Assembly (NCBI RefSeq): GCF_946479605.1 | Contig: NZ_CAMLGT010000257.1 | Span: 1 to 5,264, forward strand | From: an uncultured Lacibacter sp. | GTDB lineage: Bacteria; Bacteroidota; Bacteroidia; Chitinophagales; Chitinophagaceae | Reading direction: 5' to 3' | DNA length: 5,264 nucleotides | Part shown: positions 1-5,264 of the stretch, piece after piece | Numbering within the stretch: the first letter of the stretch is position 1 | How the letters are laid out: each line of letters starts with the position of its first letter | Made by a program: the position numbers and the translations under genes | The notes under the pieces: generated by a model | Seen by the model: the letters and a program-made list of their open reading frames with translations, nothing else | Database searches by the model: none | What the model was told of the DNA's origin: nothing

Positions 1-361
1 GACGGTACTGCTTACCCAACTCCCCTTTAATAATGGTTGAAGGCGAAGCAGGATCACTGCTGTAATAACTGAAGGGGAAACTGGAACCGGGAATAACAAC
101 ATCATACCGTTTTAACTGATGAGTTGCGGTACCGGTTGAGATATATACTTCTGCATCTTTGATCAAGGCATTGCTCAGCACATCGGCAGAAACCTTTGAA
201 AAATAGTTGAGACTTTTTGTTAAGATCACCACCGGATCCTGGTCGTTTTCAATTGACGCATCAACGGTAAGGAGTTCAACTGAATCCTTCAGATCAAAAT
301 CGATCTTTTTTTCGCAGCCCAGCAACAAAATGATAAGTAAAACGGCTTGGATGTATTTCAT
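1..361 (-). CDS. DUF4249-like outer-membrane/periplasmic lipoprotein, N-terminal part (cut by window edge)
   Basis: Seen: reading from the ATG at 361-359, 120 codons stay open to the window edge. The product starts with MKYIQAVLLIILLLGC, a short lipoprotein signal peptide with the lipobox LLGC, so Cys16 would be lipidated after cleavage by signal peptidase II. The next residues, EKKIDFDL, then VDASIENDQDPVVILTKS and SNALIKDAEVYIS, have the layout of the Bacteroidota DUF4249 family: a Cys-Glu-Lys start followed by a beta-rich domain. Family knowledge: DUF4249 proteins are usually 250 to 400 residues, so roughly a third is visible here. They are cell-envelope lipoproteins of unknown function, often encoded beside TonB-dependent receptors; no such receptor is visible here, though one could lie beyond the edge. 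Context: the gene lies behind the rpoD terminator and has its own promoter candidate, so it is probably transcribed separately. The family call rests on recalled sequence pattern, not a profile search; the lipoprotein call is firmer. Confidence 0.75.
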   Translation of the reverse strand, partial: MKYIQAVLLIILLLGCEKKIDFDLKDSVELLTVDASIENDQDPVVILTKSLNYFSKVSADVLSNALIKDAEVYISTGTATHQLKRYDVVIPGSSFPFSYYSSDPASPSTIIKGELGKQYR

Positions 362-387
362 GCGTTTGATAATAACCGGTTATCGTT

Positions 388-395
388 CAAAATTA
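388..395 (-). promoter_or_regulatory. Candidate -7 promoter element (TAATTTTG) for the DUF4249-like lipoprotein gene
   Basis: The minus strand reads TAATTTTG, an exact match to the Bacteroidota -7 consensus TAnnTTTG. It lies 26 bp upstream of the ATG, which would give a leader of about 20 nt. It is also downstream of the rpoD terminator, where a promoter for the next gene is expected. I see no clear TTG element 19-21 bp further upstream, only a T-run (TGTTTTC), so the match is half complete. Confidence 0.4.
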
Positions 396-475
396 CAGGC
401 AGATCATGAATGAAAACATGAAGATTTTGCTAATTGCTAAACAAGCTTTTCTGAATTATGTTCAGCCAAACAAAT

Positions 476-499
476 AACCCCGACACGAAGGTCGGGGTT
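476..499 (-). terminator. Intrinsic terminator of rpoD
   Basis: A perfect 9-bp stem, AACCCCGAC / GTCGGGGTT, closes a 6-nt loop (minus strand CTTCGT). It starts 21 bp past the rpoD stop. On the minus strand the stem is followed by a moderately T-rich stretch, ATTTGTTTGG, in the right direction to end rpoD transcription. The plus-strand side has no T-run, so it is probably one-directional. Confidence 0.8.
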
Positions 500-520
500 G
501 ATACTTAATACCCATTATAA

Positions 521-1381
521 TTAGTTGCCGAGATAACTCTTCAGTGCATTGCTGTAGCGGGCTTTCTGGAGGCGTTTGATCGCTCTTTCTTTGATCTGGC
601 GGATACGCTCTTTGGTCAAATCGTATTTCTGTCCAATTTGCTCAATGGTTACACCATTTTCGCCATCCAGTCCAAAATATGCATTTACGATCTCTGCTTC
701 ACGTGGGCTGAGAGATTTCAGTACACGACGGATCTCGTTACGCAATGAATCTTTCATCACATCTTCATCGGTATCATCGCTGCCTTCTAAAAGATCGCCC
801 ATTGCCACATCTTCTGCTTCGTGCACAGGTGCATCAAGTGAAGTATGACGGGTGTTGCTCTGGAAGATATTGTTGATCTCTGTTTCGCTCATTTCCAGGA
901 TATCAGCCAACTCTTCAGTTGAAGGTTCACGCTCATGTTCCTGTTCAAAAGCCATGTATGCCTTATTCGCCTTGTTATAAGTTCCGATCTTGTTTTGTGG
1001 CAAACGCACCAAACGACCTTGCTCAGCCAACGCCTGCAGAATTGATTGACGGATCCACCAAACTGCGTAAGAAATGAATTTAAACCCTTTGGTTTCATCA
1101 AAACGCTGTGCAGCCTTGATCAAACCAAGATTACCCTCGTTGATCAGATCACTCAACGATAAACCCTGATGCTGGTATTGCTTGGCTACTGATACCACGA
1201 AACGAAGGTTCGATTGCACCAGTTTATCCAAAGCACGCTGGTCGCCCATTTTGATACGCTGCGCAAGAGTTGTTTCCTCTTCCGGCGTGATCATTGGAAT
1301 TTTAGAGATTTCCTGTAAATACTTTTCAACCGCTTGTGAGTCACGGTTGGTAATCTGAGTTGCAATTTTGAGCTGCCGCAT
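521..1381 (-). CDS. rpoD: Primary (housekeeping) RNA polymerase sigma factor, sigma-70 family
   Basis: This is the sigma subunit that directs core RNA polymerase to most promoters. Seen in the 286-residue product: region 1.2 at about 14-47 (VEKYLQEISKIPMITPEEE); region 2 at about 53-122, with the core-binding segment DLINEGNLGLIKAAQRFD and region 2.4 (KFISYAVWWIRQSI); region 3 to about 190, including SLDAPV (181-186); and region 4 from about 222 (SLSPREAEIV), ending with the helix-turn-helix TIEQIGQKYDLTKERIRQIK. The acidic region 1.1 of proteobacterial RpoD is absent. Family knowledge: the short form of about 287 residues is the essential primary sigma factor of Bacteroidota, which recognises TTG / TAnnTTTG promoters rather than TTGACA / TATAAT. 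The ATG at 1381 is supported by a good Shine-Dalgarno sequence. The gene stands alone, with its own promoter candidate and terminator. A group 2 alternative sigma is the only other option and is less likely, given the complete match to the housekeeping form. Confidence 0.96.
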   Translation of the reverse strand: MRQLKIATQITNRDSQAVEKYLQEISKIPMITPEEETTLAQRIKMGDQRALDKLVQSNLRFVVSVAKQYQHQGLSLSDLINEGNLGLIKAAQRFDETKGFKFISYAVWWIRQSILQALAEQGRLVRLPQNKIGTYNKANKAYMAFEQEHEREPSTEELADILEMSETEINNIFQSNTRHTSLDAPVHEAEDVAMGDLLEGSDDTDEDVMKDSLRNEIRRVLKSLSPREAEIVNAYFGLDGENGVTIEQIGQKYDLTKERIRQIKERAIKRLQKARYSNALKSYLGN

Positions 1382-1389
1382 ATTAAATT

Positions 1390-1395
1390 TCCTCT
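1390..1395 (-). promoter_or_regulatory. Shine-Dalgarno site of rpoD (AGAGGA)
   Basis: The minus strand reads AGAGGA, 8 nt before the rpoD ATG, which fixes the start codon. A clear Shine-Dalgarno sequence is uncommon in Bacteroidota, and the aldolase and protease genes here lack one. Confidence 0.6.
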
Positions 1396-1477
1396 TAAAT
1401 ATTTGATACGTTACTAAGACAGGGAAAATCGACCGGGAGTTGTATAAATCAGGTTAAGAATCCACTGTAACCGTTTG

Positions 1478-1507
1478 CAAAGGTAATCAACAATCGTCGC
1501 TTTTCAT
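1478..1507 (-). promoter_or_regulatory. Candidate rpoD promoter (-33 TATG, -7 TACCTTTG)
   Basis: The minus strand carries TACCTTTG at 1485-1478, an exact match to the Bacteroidota -7 element TAnnTTTG. Exactly 19 bp upstream is ATG (1507-1505, preceded by T), one base away from the TTG/TTTG element at -33. Transcription would start near 1472, leaving a leader of about 90 nt. If correct, rpoD is transcribed by the holoenzyme type it encodes. Confidence 0.55.
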
Positions 1508-1578
1508 AGCCTATGTGTATAATTGAAGCTGATGTAGGCATCATTGAATCGCATGTGTCGGAAACTTACAACTGATAT

Positions 1579-1603
1579 CCAATCATTTAATCATTTTGAT
1601 TGG
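1579..1603. repeat. Inverted repeat with nested tandem octamer in the rpoD/aldolase intergenic region
   Basis: The arms CCAATCA (1579-1585) and TGATTGG (1597-1603) are perfect inverted copies separated by 11 bp. Overlapping the left arm is a tandem pair of AATCATTT (1581-1588 and 1589-1596). The centre lies about 73 bp upstream of the aldolase ATG and about 110 bp upstream of the rpoD start, so it could be an operator or activator site for the aldolase gene. In AT-rich intergenic DNA, chance symmetry is also possible. Confidence 0.35.
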
Positions 1604-1663
1604 CTAATTTCAGACAATTATTTTACACAAACGGCTAATTTGCGCACTCTTTAATTAATTGAT

Positions 1664-2686
1664 ATGGAATGGATTGATTTACGAAGTGACACTGTTACCA
1701 AACCCACCAAGGCAATGAAGGAAGCTATGTGGTTAGCACCTGTTGGTGATGATGTTTTTAGTGAAGACGAAACTGTGAATAACCTTGAAAAAACAGCTGC
1801 AAAAATGTTTGGCATGGAGGCAGGTTTGTTCTGTCCTTCGGGCACCATGACCAACCAGATTGCCATCAAAATGCACACCCAACCTGGTGATGAAGTGATC
1901 TGTGATGAGCTGAGTCATGTGTACCAGTATGAAGGTGGAGGCATCGCCGTAAACTCAGCTGCTTCTGTTCAGCTCTTGCATGGCGATCGTGGCCGGGTAA
2001 AAGCTGAACAAGTGGCCGAAGCCATCAATAACCGGGATGATGTACACAAAGCCATCTCCAGACTGGTGGTGCTGGAAAATACCAGCAACCGTGGCGGAGG
2101 CTGTTGTTATGAACTGGCTGACATCAGCGCTATCAGGCAGGTCTGCTCGGAAAACAATCTGATTCTTCATCTCGACGGCGCACGCCTTTTTAATGCACTG
2201 GTCGAAAAACAACAATCGCCCCTCGACTACGGGCAACTATTTGATTCTATCTCCATTTGCTTAAGCAAAGGTTTAGGCGCACCTGTTGGAAGTGTTTTAC
2301 TGGGTTCCGCTGAAAAGATCAAAAGGGCCCGACGCATACGCAAAGTGTTTGGCGGTGGTATGCGGCAGGCGGGTATTATTGCTGCGGCTGGATTATATGC
2401 ACTGGAGCATCAGGTACAGCGTTTGGCAACAGATCATAAACATGCGAAATTGATTGAAGCTGCTTTAATAAAAAGCCCGTTGGTTGAAACGGTGTTACCG
2501 GTTGAAACAAACATCATCATCTTCCGTGTAAAAAATCATGTGGATGCAAACGAGCTGGTAGCAAGGTTAAAAGAAAAAGGCATCCTCTGCTTTACCATGG
2601 GCAAACAGCAGATACGTTTTGTGTTGCATCTTGATGTGAGTGAGGCCATGGTGCAACGAACCATCGACATCATTCAACAACTATAA
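1664..2686 (+). CDS. ltaE: Low-specificity L-threonine aldolase (PLP-dependent)
   Basis: It is predicted to cleave L-threonine and L-allo-threonine to glycine and acetaldehyde in the cytoplasm, an alternative source of glycine. Seen in the 340-residue product, which is close to the usual 330-345: the N-terminal signature DLRSDTVTKPT (5-15); VGDDVFSEDETVNNLE (27-42); the phosphate-binding CPSGTMTNQIA (57-67); His85 in DELSHVYQYEGGG, the position that stacks on the cofactor ring; HLDGARLFNA (169-178), where Asp171 binds the pyridine nitrogen; the Schiff-base lysine Lys202 in CLSKGLGAPVGS; and Arg318 in IRFVLHLDV, the likely carboxylate-binding arginine. All expected active-site residues are present. 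Residue roles are from family knowledge. The ATG at 1664 directly precedes the conserved N-terminus; upstream is AT-rich DNA with no Shine-Dalgarno match. The gene is monocistronic, divergent from rpoD and convergent with the protease gene. Stereospecificity cannot be settled from sequence alone, so an allo-threonine-preferring enzyme is possible. Confidence 0.93.
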   Translation: MEWIDLRSDTVTKPTKAMKEAMWLAPVGDDVFSEDETVNNLEKTAAKMFGMEAGLFCPSGTMTNQIAIKMHTQPGDEVICDELSHVYQYEGGGIAVNSAASVQLLHGDRGRVKAEQVAEAINNRDDVHKAISRLVVLENTSNRGGGCCYELADISAIRQVCSENNLILHLDGARLFNALVEKQQSPLDYGQLFDSISICLSKGLGAPVGSVLLGSAEKIKRARRIRKVFGGGMRQAGIIAAAGLYALEHQVQRLATDHKHAKLIEAALIKSPLVETVLPVETNIIIFRVKNHVDANELVARLKEKGILCFTMGKQQIRFVLHLDVSEAMVQRTIDIIQQL

Positions 2687-2692
2687 AATAAG

Positions 2693-2715
2693 AACCCCGG
2701 CTTTAAGCCGGGGTT
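2693..2715. terminator. Bidirectional terminator between the aldolase and tail-specific protease genes
   Basis: AACCCCGGCT pairs with AGCCGGGGTT (10 bp, tight TTA loop). It begins 7 bp after the aldolase stop and ends 25 bp from the protease stop. The plus strand continues as TCTTTATT and the minus strand as CTTATTTTAT, so both sides carry a T-rich tail. This fits one shared terminator for two convergent genes. Confidence 0.85.
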
Positions 2716-2739
2716 TCTTTATTACAGTAAGATCCTATT

Positions 2740-4917
2740 TTATTTTCCTTCGGAACGGCCAGCCTGTTTGTTTTGAGCAATGAAATACTGACGGATCATA
2801 TCGTTCATAATATTCACTGTTTCGCCAAGGTGAATATCGGTTTTAAGCCTGTTTACAAACACCTTGTTACGTTCTTCTTTCGTGGTATTGCCTTTGATGG
2901 CCGCTAGGTCAACATCAAGACTATACACATCCAACGGCGTTTGAAGTTTGATCAGTGAATCGATTGTTTGAATGGTAGTACCAAGCGTTTTCTTATCCTG
3001 GCGGAACTTGTCCACTTTCAATGAAAAATGCTTGTCATCATACTTACCTAACCAATCACTTTTTTCGTGGATGAGTTTAAAAGAAGGGCTTTGGCTCACA
3101 CGCTGTTTGCTCTGTTGAACAATGTAATTGAAATCAACATCCGACTTCCATATTTTGTATTGTGCACTGCTAATTTCATCCCATGACAAAGCATTGGGCT
3201 CATCCTTTTCACGAAGCTTGAGGTATTCATATTGGTCAGGCAACACAACATCAGGCACAACACCTTTTAATTGTGTGCTGGCGCCTGTTACACGGTAAAA
3301 CTTTTGCAGTGTTAATTTGATATTGCCAAGATCAGAAGGATTATTACTTGTCCAGCTTGCACGATCAAGTTCAATATTACGTTGTACAGTACCCTTTCCG
3401 TATGTAGATGTACTGCCTACAATCACACCACGCTGATAATCCTGAAGTGCACCGGCAAAAATTTCTGATGCAGATGCACTGAACTCGTTCACCATAACGG
3501 TAAGCGGACCATTCCACAATACATTTTTATTACGGTCACGGAGAATAGTAGGTGCCTCATCCCTGCTCTTCACCTGTACCACCGGTCCTTCTTCAATGAA
3601 CAGCCCTACCATTTCAACAGTTTCCATTAACGATCCGCCACCATTTGTACGAAGATCTATAATGAGTCCGTCAATTGATTCGGCTTTCAGTTTTACGATC
3701 TCTTTTGCCACATCCTGCGCACACCGGTTACCGTTAGCATCCTGGAAATCGGCATAGAAAGCAGGTAAATAGATATAACCGATTTTATGATTGTCTGGCC
3801 CTTTAATGATCGTACTCTTTGCACGGTTCTCTTCCAAATCAATTTTTTCACGAATCATCGTAACCACTTTAATGGCTCCACTTGGCTTTTTGATGGTAAG
3901 ACGTACTTCTGTTCCCTTTTTACCACGGATCAAACGCACTGCATCCGGCACTTCAAAACCGGTAAGGTCTTGCGGCTCTGCATTTCCCTGCGCTACTTTC
4001 AACACAATATCACCCACCTGTATTTCACCCGACTTTGCAGCTGCACCGGCAGGAACAATGGTCGTGATCTTGATATTACCTTCTTCTTCCAGCAACGATG
4101 CACCAATACCAAAGAACTCACCTGCGCTCATTTGCTCATCAAACGCAATTTTCTCCAATGGCGGCAAATAGCTGGTATGTGGATCCATGGTTTCAGTAAT
4201 ACCATTTACCAGGTAATTGAAACGGTCTTCATCTTTAAAACGGTTACGGAAACGGTCGAACATACGGTCAAAGGTTTTCAGCACTTTTTCTCGTGCTTCT
4301 TTTTCCAGCTGGGCATTTGTTTTTGCCACATACCCTTCCTTGCCTTTGTTCTTCTCCTGCTGCTCAACCAGATCAACATAACGGTCTAGTGTATAATACT
4401 TGAGTTTTAAACGCCAGAACTCTTTCCGTTCAGCTTCGTTTTTAGCATAAGAACGTCTGTCCGGATCATCTACATATTTTTCATCAACAGAAAAATCAAA
4501 AGGCTTCTGCAGTATTTCTTTATAAAGCAATGCCACTTCTTCCATCCGCTTCTTGTAAGCGTTATTGATCACATAAAACGATTCAAGTCGTGCACCGTGG
4601 ATCTCGTCATCAATTCTTGTTTCGTATTTTTTGAACTCATCAATATCTGCTTTCATGAAATACGTTTTATCGCCATCAAGATCCTTCAGAAACTTGGCAA
4701 ACACCACTTTTGAAAATGCATCATCAATCTTTTTGGGATTGTAATGTCCTTCTTCAAGGAACTCACCAATCAATTGAAGGATACGTTCAAAACGGCTTCC
4801 GGGTTCTTTGCGGGTACTGGATGACTGTACGGCGAAAAAGATACTGCCCCCAAGGAGGAGAACAAGCACGATCAGCAAACTCTTTTTACTAAACATATAT
4901 TGGATAAAATTTGACAT
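2740..4917 (-). CDS. prc: Tail-specific carboxy-terminal processing protease, Prc/CtpA type (peptidase family S41)
   Basis: This is a serine protease predicted to act in the periplasm, degrading or trimming proteins from their C-termini. From the ATG at 4917 the product has 725 residues (E. coli Prc has 682). In order: a hydrophobic segment at about 13-30 (KKSLLIVLVLLLGGSIFF), a signal peptide or membrane anchor with no lipobox Cys; the N-terminal Prc domain at about 47-245 (EEGHYNPKKIDDAFS, LDGDKTYFMKADIDEF); a PDZ domain at about 268-347 (FFGIGASL, KSGEIQVGDIVLKV); the S41 core at about 377-565; and a C-terminal Prc-type domain to about 715. By alignment with E. coli Prc, the catalytic Ser482 lies in FSASASEIF, Lys508 in TYGKGTVQ and the accessory Asp493 in ALQDY; DLRTNGGGS and STQLKGVVPDVVLPD are further hallmarks. 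A longer frame opens at a TTG (4980), but the 21 added residues precede the signal segment and look non-coding. A second ATG at 4896 would also leave a good signal peptide. No Shine-Dalgarno sequence distinguishes the starts. Confidence 0.93.
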   Translation of the reverse strand: MSNFIQYMFSKKSLLIVLVLLLGGSIFFAVQSSSTRKEPGSRFERILQLIGEFLEEGHYNPKKIDDAFSKVVFAKFLKDLDGDKTYFMKADIDEFKKYETRIDDEIHGARLESFYVINNAYKKRMEEVALLYKEILQKPFDFSVDEKYVDDPDRRSYAKNEAERKEFWRLKLKYYTLDRYVDLVEQQEKNKGKEGYVAKTNAQLEKEAREKVLKTFDRMFDRFRNRFKDEDRFNYLVNGITETMDPHTSYLPPLEKIAFDEQMSAGEFFGIGASLLEEEGNIKITTIVPAGAAAKSGEIQVGDIVLKVAQGNAEPQDLTGFEVPDAVRLIRGKKGTEVRLTIKKPSGAIKVVTMIREKIDLEENRAKSTIIKGPDNHKIGYIYLPAFYADFQDANGNRCAQDVAKEIVKLKAESIDGLIIDLRTNGGGSLMETVEMVGLFIEEGPVVQVKSRDEAPTILRDRNKNVLWNGPLTVMVNEFSASASEIFAGALQDYQRGVIVGSTSTYGKGTVQRNIELDRASWTSNNPSDLGNIKLTLQKFYRVTGASTQLKGVVPDVVLPDQYEYLKLREKDEPNALSWDEISSAQYKIWKSDVDFNYIVQQSKQRVSQSPSFKLIHEKSDWLGKYDDKHFSLKVDKFRQDKKTLGTTIQTIDSLIKLQTPLDVYSLDVDLAAIKGNTTKEERNKVFVNRLKTDIHLGETVNIMNDMIRQYFIAQNKQAGRSEGK

Positions 4918-5243
4918 AAACAATGAAAGTAAAAATAACGAGAAAATACGACCTGTAACCGGCCGTTTATAGAAATACAAGCTTTTAACAAGCTATTTTG
5001 TCAAAAGTTGTGCCTGAATGACCAATGCAGCTAACCGTTTAGCGTTTAAAGGAGAAGGCGTTTCGTAACCCGGCAAAACATGTTTTTCGTTCCATTGGCA
5101 TTGTCCTGCTGATTATTTCATTCCTGTACCAGAAGTACAAAGGATTGTTGTTTGGAAAAGAATGAGTGATGAAGTAGTATCACAAGTTTTAATCATTCAT
5201 AATTTTCAACAGTAATGTGATAGTAAAAACTTAGTCTCATCAG
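4918..5243. other. Intergenic region between the tail-specific protease and the tRNA
   Basis: About 326 bp with no intact gene on either strand apart from the broken small ORF at 5018-5165. It must hold the protease promoter, but I find no exact TAnnTTTG on the minus strand. The nearest matches are AACTTTTG (5009-5002), with no correctly spaced TTG, and TATTTTTA close to the start codon. A 7-bp direct repeat, ACAAGCT (4977-4983 and 4988-4994), overlaps a weak 5-bp hairpin, AGCTT/AAGCT (4980-4994). A T-run of five follows the tRNA on the minus strand (5229-5225). Confidence 0.5.
5018..5165 (+). pseudogene. Possible frameshifted small membrane-peptide ORF
   Basis: Seen: an open stretch of 40 codons (5043-5165) ends at TGA and reads RLKEKAFRNPAKHVFRSIG, then a short hydrophobic run (IGIVLLIISFLY), then QKYKGLLFGKE. 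A basic, hydrophobic, basic layout with ordinary codon choice looks like a real small membrane peptide. It has no start codon: an in-frame TAG lies just upstream (5040-5042), after an ATG at 5025. In the neighbouring frame an ATG at 5018 reads MTNAANRLAFK. Skipping one base in the AAAGGAG stretch (5048-5054) would join that to EKAFRNPAKH and give about 47 residues. Explanations are a decayed gene, a one-base sequencing error, a +1 frameshift, or chance. I do not recognise a family. It lies opposite and upstream of the protease gene, with no convincing ribosome-binding site before 5018. Confidence 0.3.
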
Positions 5244-5264
5244 TCGGGATGACTGGATTCGAAC
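5244..5264 (-). tRNA. tRNA 3' end, probably tRNA-Pro (cut by window edge)
   Basis: Read on the minus strand, the last 21 bases are the end of a tRNA: the T-loop TTCGAAT preceded by G, the 3' half of the T-stem (CCAGT), the 3' acceptor strand CATCCCG (66-72) and discriminator A73 at 5244. CCA is not encoded (the next bases are CTG), as is common in this phylum. The acceptor ends in G72, implying a C1-G72 first pair; with A73 this is the identity pattern of bacterial tRNA-Pro and rules out initiator tRNA, which has A72. The anticodon lies beyond the edge, so the amino acid is inferred. Confidence 0.8.

Noticed and set aside
207..413. A 68-codon plus-strand frame opposite the lipoprotein gene start
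   Set aside because: It covers the reverse complement of a lipoprotein signal peptide and N-terminus, and its Ser/Thr/Lys-rich translation resembles no protein.
1635..1642. CTAATTTG just upstream of the aldolase start as its -7 promoter element
   Set aside because: It contains TTTG, but the TA is one base too close, and no TTG lies at the right distance upstream. TCATTTTG at 1591-1598 is an equally imperfect rival, so neither is called.
3787..4389. A 200-codon open frame on the plus strand, antisense to the protease gene
   Set aside because: It lies wholly within a strongly conserved protease coding region. Its translation is rich in Cys, Phe, His and Thr with no recognisable domain, typical of an antisense shadow.
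5162..5215. A 17-codon ORF (MSDEVVSQVLIIHNFQQ) whose ATG overlaps the TGA of the small broken ORF
   Set aside because: The ATGA overlap resembles translational coupling, but the ORF is too short, has no ribosome-binding site of its own and no recognisable features.
5225..5255. Possible terminator after the tRNA: CAGTC/GACTG hairpin and a TTTTT run on the minus strand
   Set aside because: The 5-bp stem uses bases of the tRNA T-stem and acceptor, and the T-run begins 11 nt past the stem, so it does not fit a standard intrinsic terminator.
1..5264. Search for a mobile element, CRISPR array, defence system, riboswitch or biosynthetic cluster
   Set aside because: No transposase-like or integrase-like product, no regularly spaced repeats, no long terminal inverted repeats and no abrupt composition change were seen. 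The genes are common housekeeping functions.

Overview
The window reads as an ordinary chromosomal segment of a Bacteroidota bacterium, most likely close to the Chitinophagaceae (the phylum is well supported, the family is inference). Three things point this way: a short primary sigma factor lacking region 1.1, promoter-like sites of the Bacteroidota type TAnnTTTG, and a lipoprotein resembling the DUF4249 family, which is largely confined to this phylum. Start codons mostly sit behind AT-rich sequence with no Shine-Dalgarno match, also usual for the phylum; the sigma factor gene is an exception.

Layout from left to right. A lipoprotein gene on the minus strand is cut by the left edge (1-361). 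Next, also on the minus strand, is rpoD (521-1381), with its own hairpin terminator (476-499) and a good promoter candidate about 100 bp upstream. A 282-bp divergent intergenic region (1382-1663) separates rpoD from a plus-strand low-specificity L-threonine aldolase gene (1664-2686). That gene converges on a large minus-strand gene for a Prc/CtpA-type tail-specific periplasmic protease (2740-4917). One strong GC-rich hairpin (2693-2715) lies between the two stops and probably terminates both transcripts. Upstream of the protease, 4918-5243 holds no intact gene but contains the remains or frameshifted form of a very small membrane-peptide ORF on the plus strand. The right edge cuts into a minus-strand tRNA, probably tRNA-Pro, with only its 3' end visible.

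The genes are housekeeping functions rather than a pathway: transcription initiation, amino-acid metabolism, envelope proteolysis and translation. Each appears to be its own transcription unit. I found no mobile element, CRISPR array, defence system or biosynthetic cluster, and nothing that amounts to a new biological system. The points most worth a second look are the broken small ORF at 5018-5165 and the symmetric repeat upstream of the aldolase gene.
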